A stretch of DNA of 64,000 nucleotides, taken from contig CP030759.1 in NCBI GenBank assembly GCA_003290465.1, forward strand, positions 1,331,144 to 1,395,143, given 5' to 3'. Shown piece by piece: positions 8,338 through 16,768 of this stretch. Each line of letters opens with the position of its first letter. Within the stretch, counting starts at the first letter, position 1. Source of the stretch: Candidatus Sumerlaea chitinivorans. GTDB lineage: Bacteria > Sumerlaeota > Sumerlaeia > Sumerlaeales > Sumerlaeaceae. A program made the translations under genes and the position numbers. The notes beneath the pieces were generated by a model. That model saw only the letters and a program-made list of their open reading frames with translations. It searched no databases and was not told the DNA's origin.

Positions 8338-8580
8338 ACCTTTGGGGGATGCCAGATGTTCCCAAGCTCGCACCTCGCCACCTTAATGTATGAATCAGGC
8401 CAGCAGTGTCCCCACTAAAAGAGGAACTGCGACTTGGCGCAGCTTTTCGAGGCAAAATGCTCCGTCGCGCTTGAGCTTGACAATGGATGGCATTGCTAAC
8501 TCTTAGATAATTGAACAACACAAGATTATCATGAATCCTTATGCTGTCCGGTCTCGGATGGCAGGAAGGGGTGTGAGTAC

Positions 8581-9603
8581 GTGCCACATCGGTCTTCGTC
8601 TTCAGGAACGAATATTGGCGAGTTATTGCTTCGCGAGGGACTGATCACCAACGCGCAGCTGGATATTGCTCTTGCGCGACAAAAGGAAACAGACCTGCCA
8701 CTCATGCGGGTGCTCATTGAGTCGGGGTTCATTGATGAGACGCGACGGTTGAATTTTCTGAAGCGGCATTTTGGGATTCCACTGATTTCGCTCGAGTCTG
8801 TGAAACTGGATCCAATTCTTTATACTTATATTCCAGCTCACATCGCTCGGCGGCATCACCTTGTGCCCGTCAAACTCGATCGCGACGGGCTTGTGGTCGC
8901 AATGGAGGATCCTTCGGACCTCGTCGTGATTGATAACCTGAAGGAGCTGGTTGGACTTCGCATCAAACCCGTTGTCGCACCGTCGGCCGAGATCCAAGAA
9001 GCTCTTGCAGGCTATCCCGAAGAAGAGGCTCCTAAACCCCTCGAGAAACCGGAAAAGTTCGACGCCGCCGTTCGTTTTTTTGGTTGGTTCTTTTTGCCCA
9101 TTATGTCCATCGCATTTCTTGCGGCAATTTTTGGGCTTCTTTGGTGGAACACAGACTTTCAAAAATGGCTGCAAGCGCAATTTTCTGATAACGTCACACG
9201 CAGTTCCCAAGTGTTTACCCTGTTTTTATACTTCTTCCTAACGTGGGGTGTGTGGACGATTATCATGTATGAAGTGCGAGGCATAGTCTTTGACGATCTC
9301 TCGTGGAAAGAGGCAGACGATTTAGGGCCGCTGCGCAAGAAGGGAAAGGCCCGTCTATTTGCACTCTTTTTAGGCTGGTTGGGCGTGGATCGCTTTTACC
9401 TCGGTTACAAGGGAATGGGGATACTAAAATTATTCTCCGTCGTCGCAGCAATAGCTACGGGTCTACTTGCATGGTTCGGTTATCCTTTGGCCCTGACCTT
9501 TGCAGTCCCTTTTGCAGTTCTCACAGTTTTGTGGTGGCTGCTGGACTTCTTTCTTCTCCTTGGGGGAAATGTGCCCGACGCTGCAGGGCGACCTCTTGAA
9601 TAA
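8581..9603 (+). CDS. MshEN (GspE N-terminal) domain fused to a TM2-type membrane domain
   Basis: A 340-residue protein with an unusual join. Residues about 10-150 look like the MshEN/T2SSE N-terminal domain (IGELLLREGLITNAQLDIAL, and the second half DGLVVAMEDPSDLVVIDNLK), which in MshE binds cyclic di-GMP. Residues about 170-245 contain two hydrophobic segments, and residues about 255-330 form a TM2 domain with FLGWLGVDRFYLGYKGMGIL and two helices. No ATPase part is present, so it is not a secretion motor. It may be a membrane-bound second-messenger receptor. The start is a GTG at 8581 behind AGGAAGGGG. The SGNH gene follows after 9 bases, probably on the same transcript. Confidence 0.8.
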   Translation: MPHRSSSSGTNIGELLLREGLITNAQLDIALARQKETDLPLMRVLIESGFIDETRRLNFLKRHFGIPLISLESVKLDPILYTYIPAHIARRHHLVPVKLDRDGLVVAMEDPSDLVVIDNLKELVGLRIKPVVAPSAEIQEALAGYPEEEAPKPLEKPEKFDAAVRFFGWFFLPIMSIAFLAAIFGLLWWNTDFQKWLQAQFSDNVTRSSQVFTLFLYFFLTWGVWTIIMYEVRGIVFDDLSWKEADDLGPLRKKGKARLFALFLGWLGVDRFYLGYKGMGILKLFSVVAAIATGLLAWFGYPLALTFAVPFAVLTVLWWLLDFFLLLGGNVPDAAGRPLE

Positions 9604-9612
9604 CGAACTGCA

Positions 9613-10839
9613 GTGACGTACCCACCGCAAAACGAAGATGTGACGACAGTATATTTAAAAGTGCGTCCCTCCCGCCGCCGCGAACGCTGCTTTCGCCTTG
9701 CAAGCGCCGCACTGGGGGTTTTGATTGCGCTGTTCATTTTGGAGGTGGCAAGCCGGATATTCCTCTATCGCTACGCCCAGTTTATCGACCGCCTGAATGA
9801 AGAGGTTGCGCGCCAATGGGGTGGCCCACTCACGCTACGGGATGTCGCGCGTACTTCTTCCAACCCAGCACGCGTTTATGAGCTCTGGCCGGGCGCACGC
9901 GGAACCTTTGCCGGCCAGCCGCTTGAGATCAATAGTGGTGGGTTTCGCGATCGGGAGTGGGCCGTCGAGAAATCCCCCTCGACAGTTCGGATCGCTATCC
10001 TTGGCGACAGTGTTGCCTTTGGCTGGGGCGTCCCCGTGGAGAAACGCTACTCAAATGTACTCGAACAGCTATTGACGCACGATCCCCCCACAACGGGCGT
10101 CGCGTATGAATGCCTGAATTTCGCAGTCCCCGGCTACAACACAGTGCAGGAATTAGCGACCCTACGCGAAGTGGTTCTGCGCTATTCGCCGGATGTGGTC
10201 ATAGTGAACCTCGTAGATAACGATGATGAAGTCCCGAACTTTATCCGCCTGCGCCCGCAATGGTGGAGCCTGCGCCAAAGTTTCTTAGTCGAGGCCATCC
10301 GTGATCGCTTGGTTGGGCGGCCGCTCGGCGATACGGCGCGACTGCTATTTGGGGGGATCGTGCAAGCGGGTGGGCGCGGCCATGGCGAACACGTCCGCGG
10401 GTTCCGCCCTGAGTTGGTGCCACCTGAGTACCGGTTCTTAGTAGGGTGGGAGAATATGGTTCAAGCACTTCATGGAATCCACGATGAATGCACATCGCGC
10501 GGTATCGCAGCGGTCTGCGTGATTCATTACACCGACTTGTCGCCTCTTCTGGCTGCGGAGCGGCCTACCGCCGCTGAGAACAACCCGATGGCCGCATGGA
10601 AGAAAGCTGCAGAGGATGCTGGCTTCGTGGTTTGCGATCCGGCCGAGGTCCTGATCCGCTACCTTCGACAGAATGGTGCGGGAGCCAAGGCGCTCTGGCT
10701 CTCGGAAAAGGACCCACATCCAAATGAAGTTGGGCATCGGCTGATCGCACAAGCCTTGGCGCAGACACTAAAACCCCTTCTCGCACCAACAAATTCCGTA
10801 CGGGTGTCTTCTAACGGGGGGAATGCGGCTTCCCACTGA
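9613..10839 (+). CDS. Membrane-anchored SGNH/GDSL-type hydrolase
   Basis: A 408-residue protein with one N-terminal transmembrane helix (about 30-50) and an SGNH-hydrolase domain outside. The catalytic serine block is AILGDSVAFGWG (S133). A glycine block follows in NFAVPGYNTVQE, an asparagine-bearing block in VNLVDNDDE, and the Asp/His block as DPHPNEVGH near the C-terminus. The family removes acyl or acetyl groups from polysaccharides, lipids and peptidoglycan. The start is GTG at 9613, 9 bases after the MshEN-TM2 gene. The target is unknown. Confidence 0.8.
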   Translation: MTYPPQNEDVTTVYLKVRPSRRRERCFRLASAALGVLIALFILEVASRIFLYRYAQFIDRLNEEVARQWGGPLTLRDVARTSSNPARVYELWPGARGTFAGQPLEINSGGFRDREWAVEKSPSTVRIAILGDSVAFGWGVPVEKRYSNVLEQLLTHDPPTTGVAYECLNFAVPGYNTVQELATLREVVLRYSPDVVIVNLVDNDDEVPNFIRLRPQWWSLRQSFLVEAIRDRLVGRPLGDTARLLFGGIVQAGGRGHGEHVRGFRPELVPPEYRFLVGWENMVQALHGIHDECTSRGIAAVCVIHYTDLSPLLAAERPTAAENNPMAAWKKAAEDAGFVVCDPAEVLIRYLRQNGAGAKALWLSEKDPHPNEVGHRLIAQALAQTLKPLLAPTNSVRVSSNGGNAASH

Positions 10840-11147
10840 ATTACCGGCCTACTTTCAATAACCGCCCAAGAGCCTGATTCAGAGTCCACGCAGTAGGCCA
10901 CGAGCTGGTAAGGAATCCTTCACGCGACAACACCGAAACGAAAGCACGGGAGCATGAGGCTCAGCACTCAGCCGGGGAATTTCCGCAGTTACCCAGCACA
11001 AAGTCGCTGCTACTCACAGATTGCTGAATTGTTGGTGGTGCCTTACCGAAATTTCATGTTGCAATTTTTAAATTTCGACTCACGATTCAAAGCCTAATAA
11101 GGCGTAATGGCGTCTTAAGATATCATTCCCAAGGGAGGTACCCGCTG
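10840..11147. other. Intergenic region before the pilin-like gene
   Basis: No gene is seen. An 8-bp inverted repeat (CGAAATTT at 11047-11054, AAATTTCG at 11070-11077, 15-base spacer) lies 71 bases before the next start codon, and a smaller one (GCCT-AATA-AGGC, 11092-11103) follows. These could be operator or leader elements. A clear GGGAGG ribosome-binding site precedes the start at 11148. Confidence 0.45.
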
Positions 11148-11762
11148 ATGAAAAGGGGTTTCACACTTATCGAGCTATTGATCGTGGTGGCGATCATCGC
11201 GATTCTCGCGGCAATCGCTGTACCCAATTTCCTCGAAGCGCAGACTCGGTCAAAGGTCTCGCGTGTAAAGGCTGACCTACGTTCACTTGCCACAGCGATC
11301 GAAGCGTACGCAGTGGACAACAACAAGGTTCCGCGCGAGTGGAACACTGGTTGGTACGGGGATCCACAGGATTCGCAAGGGAACCCAATTGCTGGCGTGC
11401 TGTGGTGGGGACTTTCAACCCCGGTGGCTTACATCACTAATCCTTTGATGTACGACGTCTTCCAAGACAAGAACCTTGTGTCGCCGTTCGACGAGCGCGT
11501 CTTCACGTACCACGATATGCGCACCCGTGCTACCATTTGGTACACCAGCTCGACCTTCTGGCCGCCGGCCTATGAATTTTACGGAGCGTGGCGCTTGGGT
11601 TCTGTGGGCCCGGACCGGAGCTACACGCACACGGGCTGCACCAACTCCGCGCAGCTTCTTTATGACCCAACGAATGGAACGATCTCCCCGGGTAATATCT
11701 GGCGTTCGCAGAAACAGTCGGATGGCGGACAGCCGGGCGCACCGCTTCTAATTTGTCCGTAA
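11148..11762 (+). CDS. Type IV pilin-like / pseudopilin protein (prepilin signal)
   Basis: A 204-residue prepilin-like protein. The class III signal is short and typical: MKRG followed by FTLIELLIVVAIIAILAAI, so cleavage and N-methylation should occur before Phe5, with Glu at +5. A long helix then leads to a 150-residue globular part rich in W, Y and G. The KADLRSLATAIEAYAVDNN segment is the common stem seen in pseudopilin-like proteins of Planctomycetes-type bacteria, where such proteins are numerous and often stand alone. No other secretion or pilus genes are nearby. A strong terminator follows directly, so it is a single-gene unit. Confidence 0.85.
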   Translation: MKRGFTLIELLIVVAIIAILAAIAVPNFLEAQTRSKVSRVKADLRSLATAIEAYAVDNNKVPREWNTGWYGDPQDSQGNPIAGVLWWGLSTPVAYITNPLMYDVFQDKNLVSPFDERVFTYHDMRTRATIWYTSSTFWPPAYEFYGAWRLGSVGPDRSYTHTGCTNSAQLLYDPTNGTISPGNIWRSQKQSDGGQPGAPLLICP

Positions 11763-11788
11763 TTCACTCCACAAGAGTTGGTCTTGGC

Positions 11789-11824
11789 GGAGCCGGTCAG
11801 GATGAGACCGGCTCCTATTTTATT
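11789..11824 (+). terminator. Rho-independent terminator of the pilin-like gene
   Basis: A perfect 10-bp stem (GGAGCCGGTC at 11789-11798, GACCGGCTCC at 11806-11815) with a 7-nt loop is followed by TATTTTATT. It begins 27 bases after the stop codon. Confidence 0.9.
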
Positions 11825-11909
11825 CGACTAACGTTGTGCGGGATTTGTGTGTACCTATCCCTCAAGAATCCCCCAAACCCTGTTGCAACGGCTCCGAGAT
11901 TAATGGAGC

Positions 11910-12581
11910 TCACCTTGCAGGCGCAGTGGACACCGTATCAGAAAGCGAAGTCTGACTTTCTTCTTCTGCGGTAACTTTAGGCTGTGCTGTGCCCATCGTT
12001 TCAGCGGCAGGGGGAATTGCTGGTGGCGGGGAAAGAGGTGCCGAGGCGGGGCGCACAAAATCCGCGAATTCGGCAGCTGCGTTGAAAATCAGCCTTCGCA
12101 GAGATTGCTGAAGAGACGAGAGCGGCGGTACAGCACGGAAATCGGCGGTCAGGAAAAACACAACTGAGGCGGCCGCGACAAAGAGAGATATCGCAACCGT
12201 CATGGGAGTAGGAGCACGCAGGTGCCCCGTGGACGGCGCCATTTCCTCATCATCCTCAAGAGGGGCAAAGGGTTGCATCATTTGTTCGCGTTCGCGCGCC
12301 ACTTCCGAGAGAATACGCGCCCGCAGATCGGCAGGCGGCTGAAGGCGGGGAATTCGAGTCAGGTTCTCGATCAGAAGCTCTTCCGCTTCAAGGATCTGCC
12401 GGCACTCTTCACAAATCTCCAAGTGCTCAAATAGCTCATCACGTTCGTTCGCCGAAAGCTCAGCATCCAAATGCCTCTCTAAGAGCGTTTCGTAATATAT
12501 GTGATCGTGCGCCAGAGGAGTCGTCGGCTCGCGCGACTTCGCATGCTCTGCTTTATGATGATCTGGGCGGCTCACCACCAA
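11910..12581 (-). CDS. Anti-sigma factor with N-terminal zinc-finger (ZAS) domain
   Basis: A 223-residue protein with a zinc-binding anti-sigma motif H-x3-C-x2-C (H53, C57, C60) inside a helical N-terminal domain, one transmembrane helix (about 129-150) and a Pro/Ala-rich extracytoplasmic tail. This is the layout of membrane-bound anti-sigma factors that hold an ECF sigma factor until a signal triggers release. It follows the sigma factor gene on the same strand but after a 188-base gap, wider than usual. The C-terminal part has no recognised sensor domain. Confidence 0.8.
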   Translation of the reverse strand: MVVSRPDHHKAEHAKSREPTTPLAHDHIYYETLLERHLDAELSANERDELFEHLEICEECRQILEAEELLIENLTRIPRLQPPADLRARILSEVAREREQMMQPFAPLEDDEEMAPSTGHLRAPTPMTVAISLFVAAASVVFFLTADFRAVPPLSSLQQSLRRLIFNAAAEFADFVRPASAPLSPPPAIPPAAETMGTAQPKVTAEEESQTSLSDTVSTAPAR

Positions 12582-12769
12582 TCTATCGAGAACTTCAAGT
12601 GGTTGGAAGTTGCAAGCATAAGCTGCGCGGGCACGAGTTCTACGCCGAAGTACTCATTTGGTCCAATGCGAGCGCGCGCCACAAAATCAGATAACAAATC
12701 TTTTGAGAAGATGCGCAAAGAACCTCTCCCCCCATCCAATCGAAGCTGTGTCCCATGCGCGAAAGAGGC

Positions 12770-13411
12770 TTAGAGGTAATCCTTCATTAACTTTCGCAGC
12801 TCGTTGCGGGCCCGGTGGATACGCGATTTGACAGTCCCCAAAGAGACACGCAAAATTCCCGCAATTTCCTCATAAGAGAGGTCCTCAAGGTAGCGCAAGA
12901 CTAACACTTCACGGAATTCTTCTGGCAGTTGTTGCAAGTGCTGCTCTATGAGCGCGCTGAATTCATGGTCGGAAGCAATTTCGCTTGGGGATGGCTGCGT
13001 AGAGGCAAATTCCGGTTTAGGTTTACCGTCGTCCGCGCCTTCGGGATTCTCGAGAGATTGAGCCTTGTCGAGCCCTCGTGACTGCTGGTATTTCCACCGG
13101 TTTTTGACCATGTTGACCGTGATCCGGTAGAGCCAGGTGGCCAGCGAGGAATCGCCTTTGAAGGTGCCGATTTTTCGGAAGCAGTTCAGAAATACTTCCT
13201 GCGTGAGGTCGAGTGCCTCATCGTAATTGCCAAGCAGGCGGTAGGCAATATTGAACACCCGCTCCTGATGAGTGGCAATCAGCTCATCGAAGGCAAGGCG
13301 ATCCCCCGCCTTACAACGCGCAACTAACGAAGCTTCGTCGTTCCGTGAGGACGACGTCGCGTCTAAGGCGCCATAAAAGGGCTTTCCAGCAGCGTCCGCC
13401 AGCCCAGCCAC
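12770..13411 (-). CDS. ECF-type RNA polymerase sigma factor (RpoE-like)
   Basis: A 213-residue sigma-70-family ECF factor. Region 2 is seen as FDELIATHQERVFNIAYRLL followed by DALDLTQEVFL-type residues (EALDLTQEVFLN) and TWLYRITVNMVKN. Region 4 is VLVLRYLEDLSYEEIAGILRVSLGTVKSRIHRARNELRK, the helix-turn-helix that binds the -35 element. A variable acidic linker of about 40 residues lies between them. Start is GTG at 13411. The anti-sigma gene follows, so the pair most likely responds to an envelope signal. The regulon cannot be read here. Confidence 0.92.
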   Translation of the reverse strand: MAGLADAAGKPFYGALDATSSSRNDEASLVARCKAGDRLAFDELIATHQERVFNIAYRLLGNYDEALDLTQEVFLNCFRKIGTFKGDSSLATWLYRITVNMVKNRWKYQQSRGLDKAQSLENPEGADDGKPKPEFASTQPSPSEIASDHEFSALIEQHLQQLPEEFREVLVLRYLEDLSYEEIAGILRVSLGTVKSRIHRARNELRKLMKDYL

Positions 13412-13933
13412 GCTTTACCTAACCTCACATTCCAAAAATCTCGCGCCTCCTCTTCCCGAGCGCGTCCATTCCTTCTACTCACTCTGCTACCCCGCTTTTT
13501 ACAGGGCAACATTCTGTTGGGCCTAACCTCTACTCGGTTTAAAGTACACCGCAAGCCGCCTAAGTATGTAAAGCGAATTCAGCCTCTCGCACCACAAAAT
13601 TCGCAAATCATTGTAATAGCTCGGGTTACGAACAATAGGTTCATGTACTTTCGCATGAAGCTTCGTGAGGAGATGGCTTCAAAAATTCGCAAGAAAGGGC
13701 CCGCACCTCTTTTCGGATTCTCTTTTTCCGGTTCTCGGAAATCACGATTTTTCTGTGCAGAAAGCTGAATCTTCGGCATTGAATTTTGTTTTCACGTACG
13801 GCTTTCCGCTTTGTGAATCAAGCGAAGCGGACGTTTTTCTGCGTGTGTTTTATCCTGCCGAAGCATCACACCGCGTTGGGAGAGATGCTTGGTCGGGATC
13901 AAACAAAACTCTGCAAGGAAGGAAGACGAACGA
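13412..13933. other. Divergent intergenic region between sigma factor and tsf
   Basis: About 520 bases without a supported gene. It must hold the promoters for the sigma factor (minus) and tsf (plus), but no box pair stands out. An inverted repeat AAGCATC (13861-13867) / GATGCTT (13884-13890) lies 44 bases before the tsf start codon and may fold in its leader. Notably rpsB, the usual partner just upstream of tsf, is not here. Confidence 0.5.
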
Positions 13934-14833
13934 ATGGCAGAAATCACTGCGCAAATGGTGAAAGAGCTTCGCGAGAAAAGCGGAGCGGGGATGATGGACT
14001 GTAAAAAGGCTCTGGCGGAGAGTGGTGGGGACATGGAGAAGGCGATGCTTTTGCTGCGCGAGCGTGGTGCGGCAATCGCAAGCAAACGCTCCTCGCGTGT
14101 CGCCAAAGAAGGGGTTATTGCTGCCAGCATTACCCCCGACCGCAAAAAAGGTGCATTGGTGGAATTGAACTGCGAAAGTGATTTCGTCGCTCGCAACGAG
14201 GAATTCCGTAATCTTGTCGAAGAGCTTGCCCGCCATGCCCTCACGTTGACCGATCCGGCCCAAATGCTCGAATCCCGCATGAGCAGTGGGGACACGGTAG
14301 CGGAACGAGTCCAGCAGATCATCGGCAAAATCGGTGAGAACATCGTCCTGAGTCGTTGGGAAGTGCTGAATTGCTCGGAGAAAGGCTATTGCTTTAGCTA
14401 CATTCATCCCCCTGGGAAGATTGGGGTCCTTGTCGAGGTTGAAGCGCCCCAAGATGGGTTAGCCGACAATCCCGAATTCCGCGAGTTTGCCCGCGACATC
14501 GCAATGCACATTGCTGCGACCGCTCCCACTTGTGTCCGACGAGAAGAAGTTCCTCAGGACGTCTTAGATCAGGAGCGCGAGCTTTATCGTAAGCAGGCAC
14601 TCAACGAGGGTAAACCTGAGAAAGTGGTGGACAAGATCGTTGAAGGCCGAATCCAAAAATTCTACGCGGAGGTCGTGCTCCTTGAACAGCCCTTCGCGAA
14701 GAATCCTGACCAAAAAGTCAGCGAGTATGTGAAGCAAAATGCTGCGAAGTTTGGAGAGGGCCTGAACGTCAAGCGTTTCCTGCGTTGGAAATTGGGGGAG
14801 AAAGCAGAAGCTGCCGCTCAGCAGGAAGGCTGA
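13934..14833 (+). CDS. tsf: Translation elongation factor Ts
   Basis: EF-Ts, the guanine-nucleotide exchange factor for EF-Tu. The 299-residue protein starts at the ATG 13934, where MAEITAQMVKELREKSGAGMM matches the family; AAGGAAGGAAG lies just upstream, so an in-frame extension to 13889 is not needed. Seen: the UBA-like N-terminal domain with MMDCKKAL, the exchange core with SDFVARNEEFR and the C-terminal NPDQKVSEYVKQN-type region. Length is in the usual bacterial range. It is not preceded by rpsB, and a strong terminator follows, so it is transcribed alone. Confidence 0.97.
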   Translation: MAEITAQMVKELREKSGAGMMDCKKALAESGGDMEKAMLLLRERGAAIASKRSSRVAKEGVIAASITPDRKKGALVELNCESDFVARNEEFRNLVEELARHALTLTDPAQMLESRMSSGDTVAERVQQIIGKIGENIVLSRWEVLNCSEKGYCFSYIHPPGKIGVLVEVEAPQDGLADNPEFREFARDIAMHIAATAPTCVRREEVPQDVLDQERELYRKQALNEGKPEKVVDKIVEGRIQKFYAEVVLLEQPFAKNPDQKVSEYVKQNAAKFGEGLNVKRFLRWKLGEKAEAAAQQEG

Positions 14834-14887
14834 TTGCGCGCTGATAGCGTAAGTCTACCAGAACAACAGACTTCTCCAGTGAAGTTG

Positions 14888-14925
14888 AGCCGGTGACTCC
14901 TCCGGGTCACCGGCTTTCCTTTTGC
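14888..14925 (+). terminator. Rho-independent terminator of tsf
   Basis: A 10-bp perfect stem (AGCCGGTGAC at 14888-14897, GTCACCGGCT at 14906-14915) with an 8-nt loop is followed by TTTCCTTTT. It begins 55 bases after the tsf stop. Confidence 0.9.
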
Positions 14926-15168
14926 TGTCGGATCGAGGAGTTTTTCCCGTTCGTTCTTGGGAGAGTCACCTCCTTCTGGCAAAAACAAACCCGCAGCCTT
15001 TGTTCTCTTTTTCGATCGACGAACAAGGATGCGGGACGTTCAGTTCATTTCTTGTTTGCGGCGTTCGCGGCGGAGTAGGTCAAGTCGCCTTCGCTCAGAG
15101 ATACGACGCATACACTCTTGCGGCCTGTGACGGCCATCGTTCAGCACAAGAGTGCTGATACTTTACCC
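14926..15168. other. Intergenic region between tsf and rplK, with inverted repeat
   Basis: No gene is supported between the convergent tsf and rplK genes. An 8-bp inverted repeat (CACTCTTG at 15113-15120, CAAGAGTG at 15147-15154) encloses a smaller GGCC/GGCC pair. It lies 14 bases past the rplK stop and could end the minus-strand transcript, but no T-run follows it. The rplA gene, which normally follows rplK, is absent. Confidence 0.5.
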
Positions 15169-15594
15169 TTAATCCACAACTTCAATTCCCATGGAGCGGG
15201 CCGTACCTTTAATCATCGAAACGGCAGCCTCAAGGCTTGCGGCGTTGAGATCGGGCATCTTCAACTTCGCAATCTCTTCGACCTGAGCGCGAGTGATTTT
15301 CGCGACCTTAACCTTGTTGGGCTGGGGACTCCCCTTCTCGATTTTGGCAGCCTTCTTTAGGAGCACCGCCGCCGGCGGAGTCTTCGTGATAAACGTGAAG
15401 GAACGGTCCGCATAAATCGTGATAATGCATGGAATGATTAGGCCCGGCGTATCCTTCGTCCGCGCATTGAACTGCTTGCAGAACTCCATGATGTTCACGC
15501 CGTGCTGACCCAATGCTGGCCCAACGGGCGGCGCCGGGTTGGCCTGCCCACCGGGAACCTGCAATTTGACCTGTGCAACTACCTTTTTTGCCAT
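15169..15594 (-). CDS. rplK: 50S ribosomal protein L11
   Basis: Ribosomal protein L11 of the GTPase-associated centre. The 141 residues show the classic start [35 protein letters not shown], the [13 protein letters not shown] loop and the C-terminal TARSMGIEV that binds 23S rRNA near the thiostrepton site. It lies 36 bases after nusG on the same strand. In most bacteria rplA is next; here transcription meets tsf instead. Confidence 0.98.
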   Translation of the reverse strand: MAKKVVAQVKLQVPGGQANPAPPVGPALGQHGVNIMEFCKQFNARTKDTPGLIIPCIITIYADRSFTFITKTPPAAVLLKKAAKIEKGSPQPNKVKVAKITRAQVEEIAKLKMPDLNAASLEAAVSMIKGTARSMGIEVVD

Positions 15595-15630
15595 GGTTGT
15601 TCGCCTATCTCCGACTCAAATCTTCGAGTT

Positions 15631-16194
15631 TTAAACCGCCTCAACCTGAGTTACATCCAGCTCGACCGACGTTTCGCGGCCGAAAATACTCACTGCAACC
15701 TTCAAGCGGCCACGCTCTTCGTCGATTTGCTCGATTGTGGCCACGAAGTTCTGGAACGGTCCTTCGACTACTTTCACCTGATCCCCAACATGGAAGTTGA
15801 TGGCAGCCTTTGGACGTTCTCCGCGCTCTTCCCCAAGCTCGAGAATGCTCTGGATCTCATTGAGCGGAATTGCTGTAGGTTTTCCATCCTCGCCAAGAAA
15901 CGTACTTACACCCTGTATTTTCTGTACAAGCGCAAAGACTTCCTCATCCGGCTCCATCAAGATGAACACATAGCCGGGCATCACGTTGCGCATGAGTTCG
16001 CGTTTTTTTCCGCCCTTAGTGTCGATGTAACGCTTCTGTGGGATGTAAACCCGCCCGAGTTTGTGGGCAAGCCCCTCCCTTAGCAGCACGTGTTCGATAT
16101 TGGTTTTCACCCGGTTTTCCCAGCCGGTGAATGTTTGAACAACGTACCACTTCAGATCGGATGCGCTTTCGTCCTTTTTCTCTTTCTCGGCCAT
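15631..16194 (-). CDS. nusG: Transcription termination/antitermination factor NusG
   Basis: NusG binds RNA polymerase and links it to Rho or to the ribosome. The 187-residue protein has the N-terminal NGN domain (WYVVQTFTGWENRVK; MPGYVFILM) and the C-terminal KOW domain (FHVGDQVKVVEGPF). A short charged leader of about 14 residues comes first. It follows secE by 25 bases and precedes rplK by 36, the standard order. Confidence 0.97.
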   Translation of the reverse strand: MAEKEKKDESASDLKWYVVQTFTGWENRVKTNIEHVLLREGLAHKLGRVYIPQKRYIDTKGGKKRELMRNVMPGYVFILMEPDEEVFALVQKIQGVSTFLGEDGKPTAIPLNEIQSILELGEERGERPKAAINFHVGDQVKVVEGPFQNFVATIEQIDEERGRLKVAVSIFGRETSVELDVTQVEAV

Positions 16195-16219
16195 TGTTGG
16201 CTGGTTTTACTCCTGGTGG

Positions 16220-16432
16220 CTATACGCCGAATGAAATGAGCACCTTCATCAAGAAGCCGAGGATGCTATCCAAAACACCGATGCCGACCGTCAATAGAAT
16301 GGCGACGGTAATGACCACTGCGGAGGCGCCGTACAGCTCGCGACGCGTCGGCCACGTTACCTTCCTGAGTTCTGCACGCACTTCTTCGAGGAATGTGCGC
16401 ACTCGGCCCTCTGGTTTCTCATTTTCCAGCAT
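16220..16432 (-). CDS. secE: Preprotein translocase subunit SecE
   Basis: A 70-residue single-pass SecE, part of the SecYEG channel. Seen: the amphipathic EVRAELRKVTWPTRREL motif on the cytoplasmic side and one transmembrane helix (about 40-62). This is the short one-helix form found in most bacteria. It sits between tRNA-Trp and nusG, as is common. Confidence 0.95.
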   Translation of the reverse strand: MLENEKPEGRVRTFLEEVRAELRKVTWPTRRELYGASAVVITVAILLTVGIGVLDSILGFLMKVLISFGV

Positions 16433-16500
16433 TCGTCTTACACTTTCTTTTTTCGCCGGTTGGGAGATCCAACTTTTCTCACTGACTTTTGCAAAAAAGG

Positions 16501-16577
16501 TGGCAGACCAGGAGGGACTCGAACCCCCAACCTGCGGTTTTGGAGACCGCTGCTCTAACCAATTGAGCTACTGGTCT
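16501..16577 (-). tRNA. tRNA-Trp (CCA)
   Basis: Tryptophan tRNA. The acceptor arms AGACCAG (16577-16571) and CTGGTCT (16511-16505) pair fully, the anticodon loop is CTCCAAA with CCA at 16543-16541, and the 3' CCA is encoded (16503-16501). Its place between rpmG and secE is a conserved arrangement. Confidence 0.97.
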
Positions 16578-16618
16578 GCAGCCTTCTGCCCCACCACCGC
16601 ATGCGCCAAGGAAACACT

Positions 16619-16768
16619 CTACTTGGTTTCCTTGTGGAGCGTATGCTTGCGGCAATGCCGGCAATATTTTTTCAGCTCTAACTTGTTCTGCTGCTTCTTC
16701 TTATTGCGCGTGGTCGAGTAGTTGCGTCGATCGCACTCCGAACACGCCAACGTGATAATATCGCGCAT
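16619..16768 (-). CDS. rpmG: 50S ribosomal protein L33 (zinc-binding type)
   Basis: A short 49-residue gene read directly on the minus strand. The protein begins [20 protein letters not shown] and ends [10 protein letters not shown], which is L33. Four cysteines (C9, C12, C36, C39) show the zinc-binding C+ form. It heads the cluster rpmG, tRNA-Trp, secE, nusG, rplK. The tuf gene that often precedes it is not present; the divergent secreted-protein gene lies there instead. Confidence 0.95.
   Translation of the reverse strand: MRDIITLACSECDRRNYSTTRNKKKQQNKLELKKYCRHCRKHTLHKETK

Noticed and set aside
8477-8511. TTGACA with TAGATAAT as a promoter before the MshEN-TM2 gene
   Set aside because: The spacing is 21 bases or more, too wide, and at the normal 17 bases the -10 box is poor.
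13889-13933. Upstream start for tsf
   Set aside because: The family N-terminus begins at 13934, directly after a strong AAGGAAGGAAG site; the extra 15 residues cover that site.
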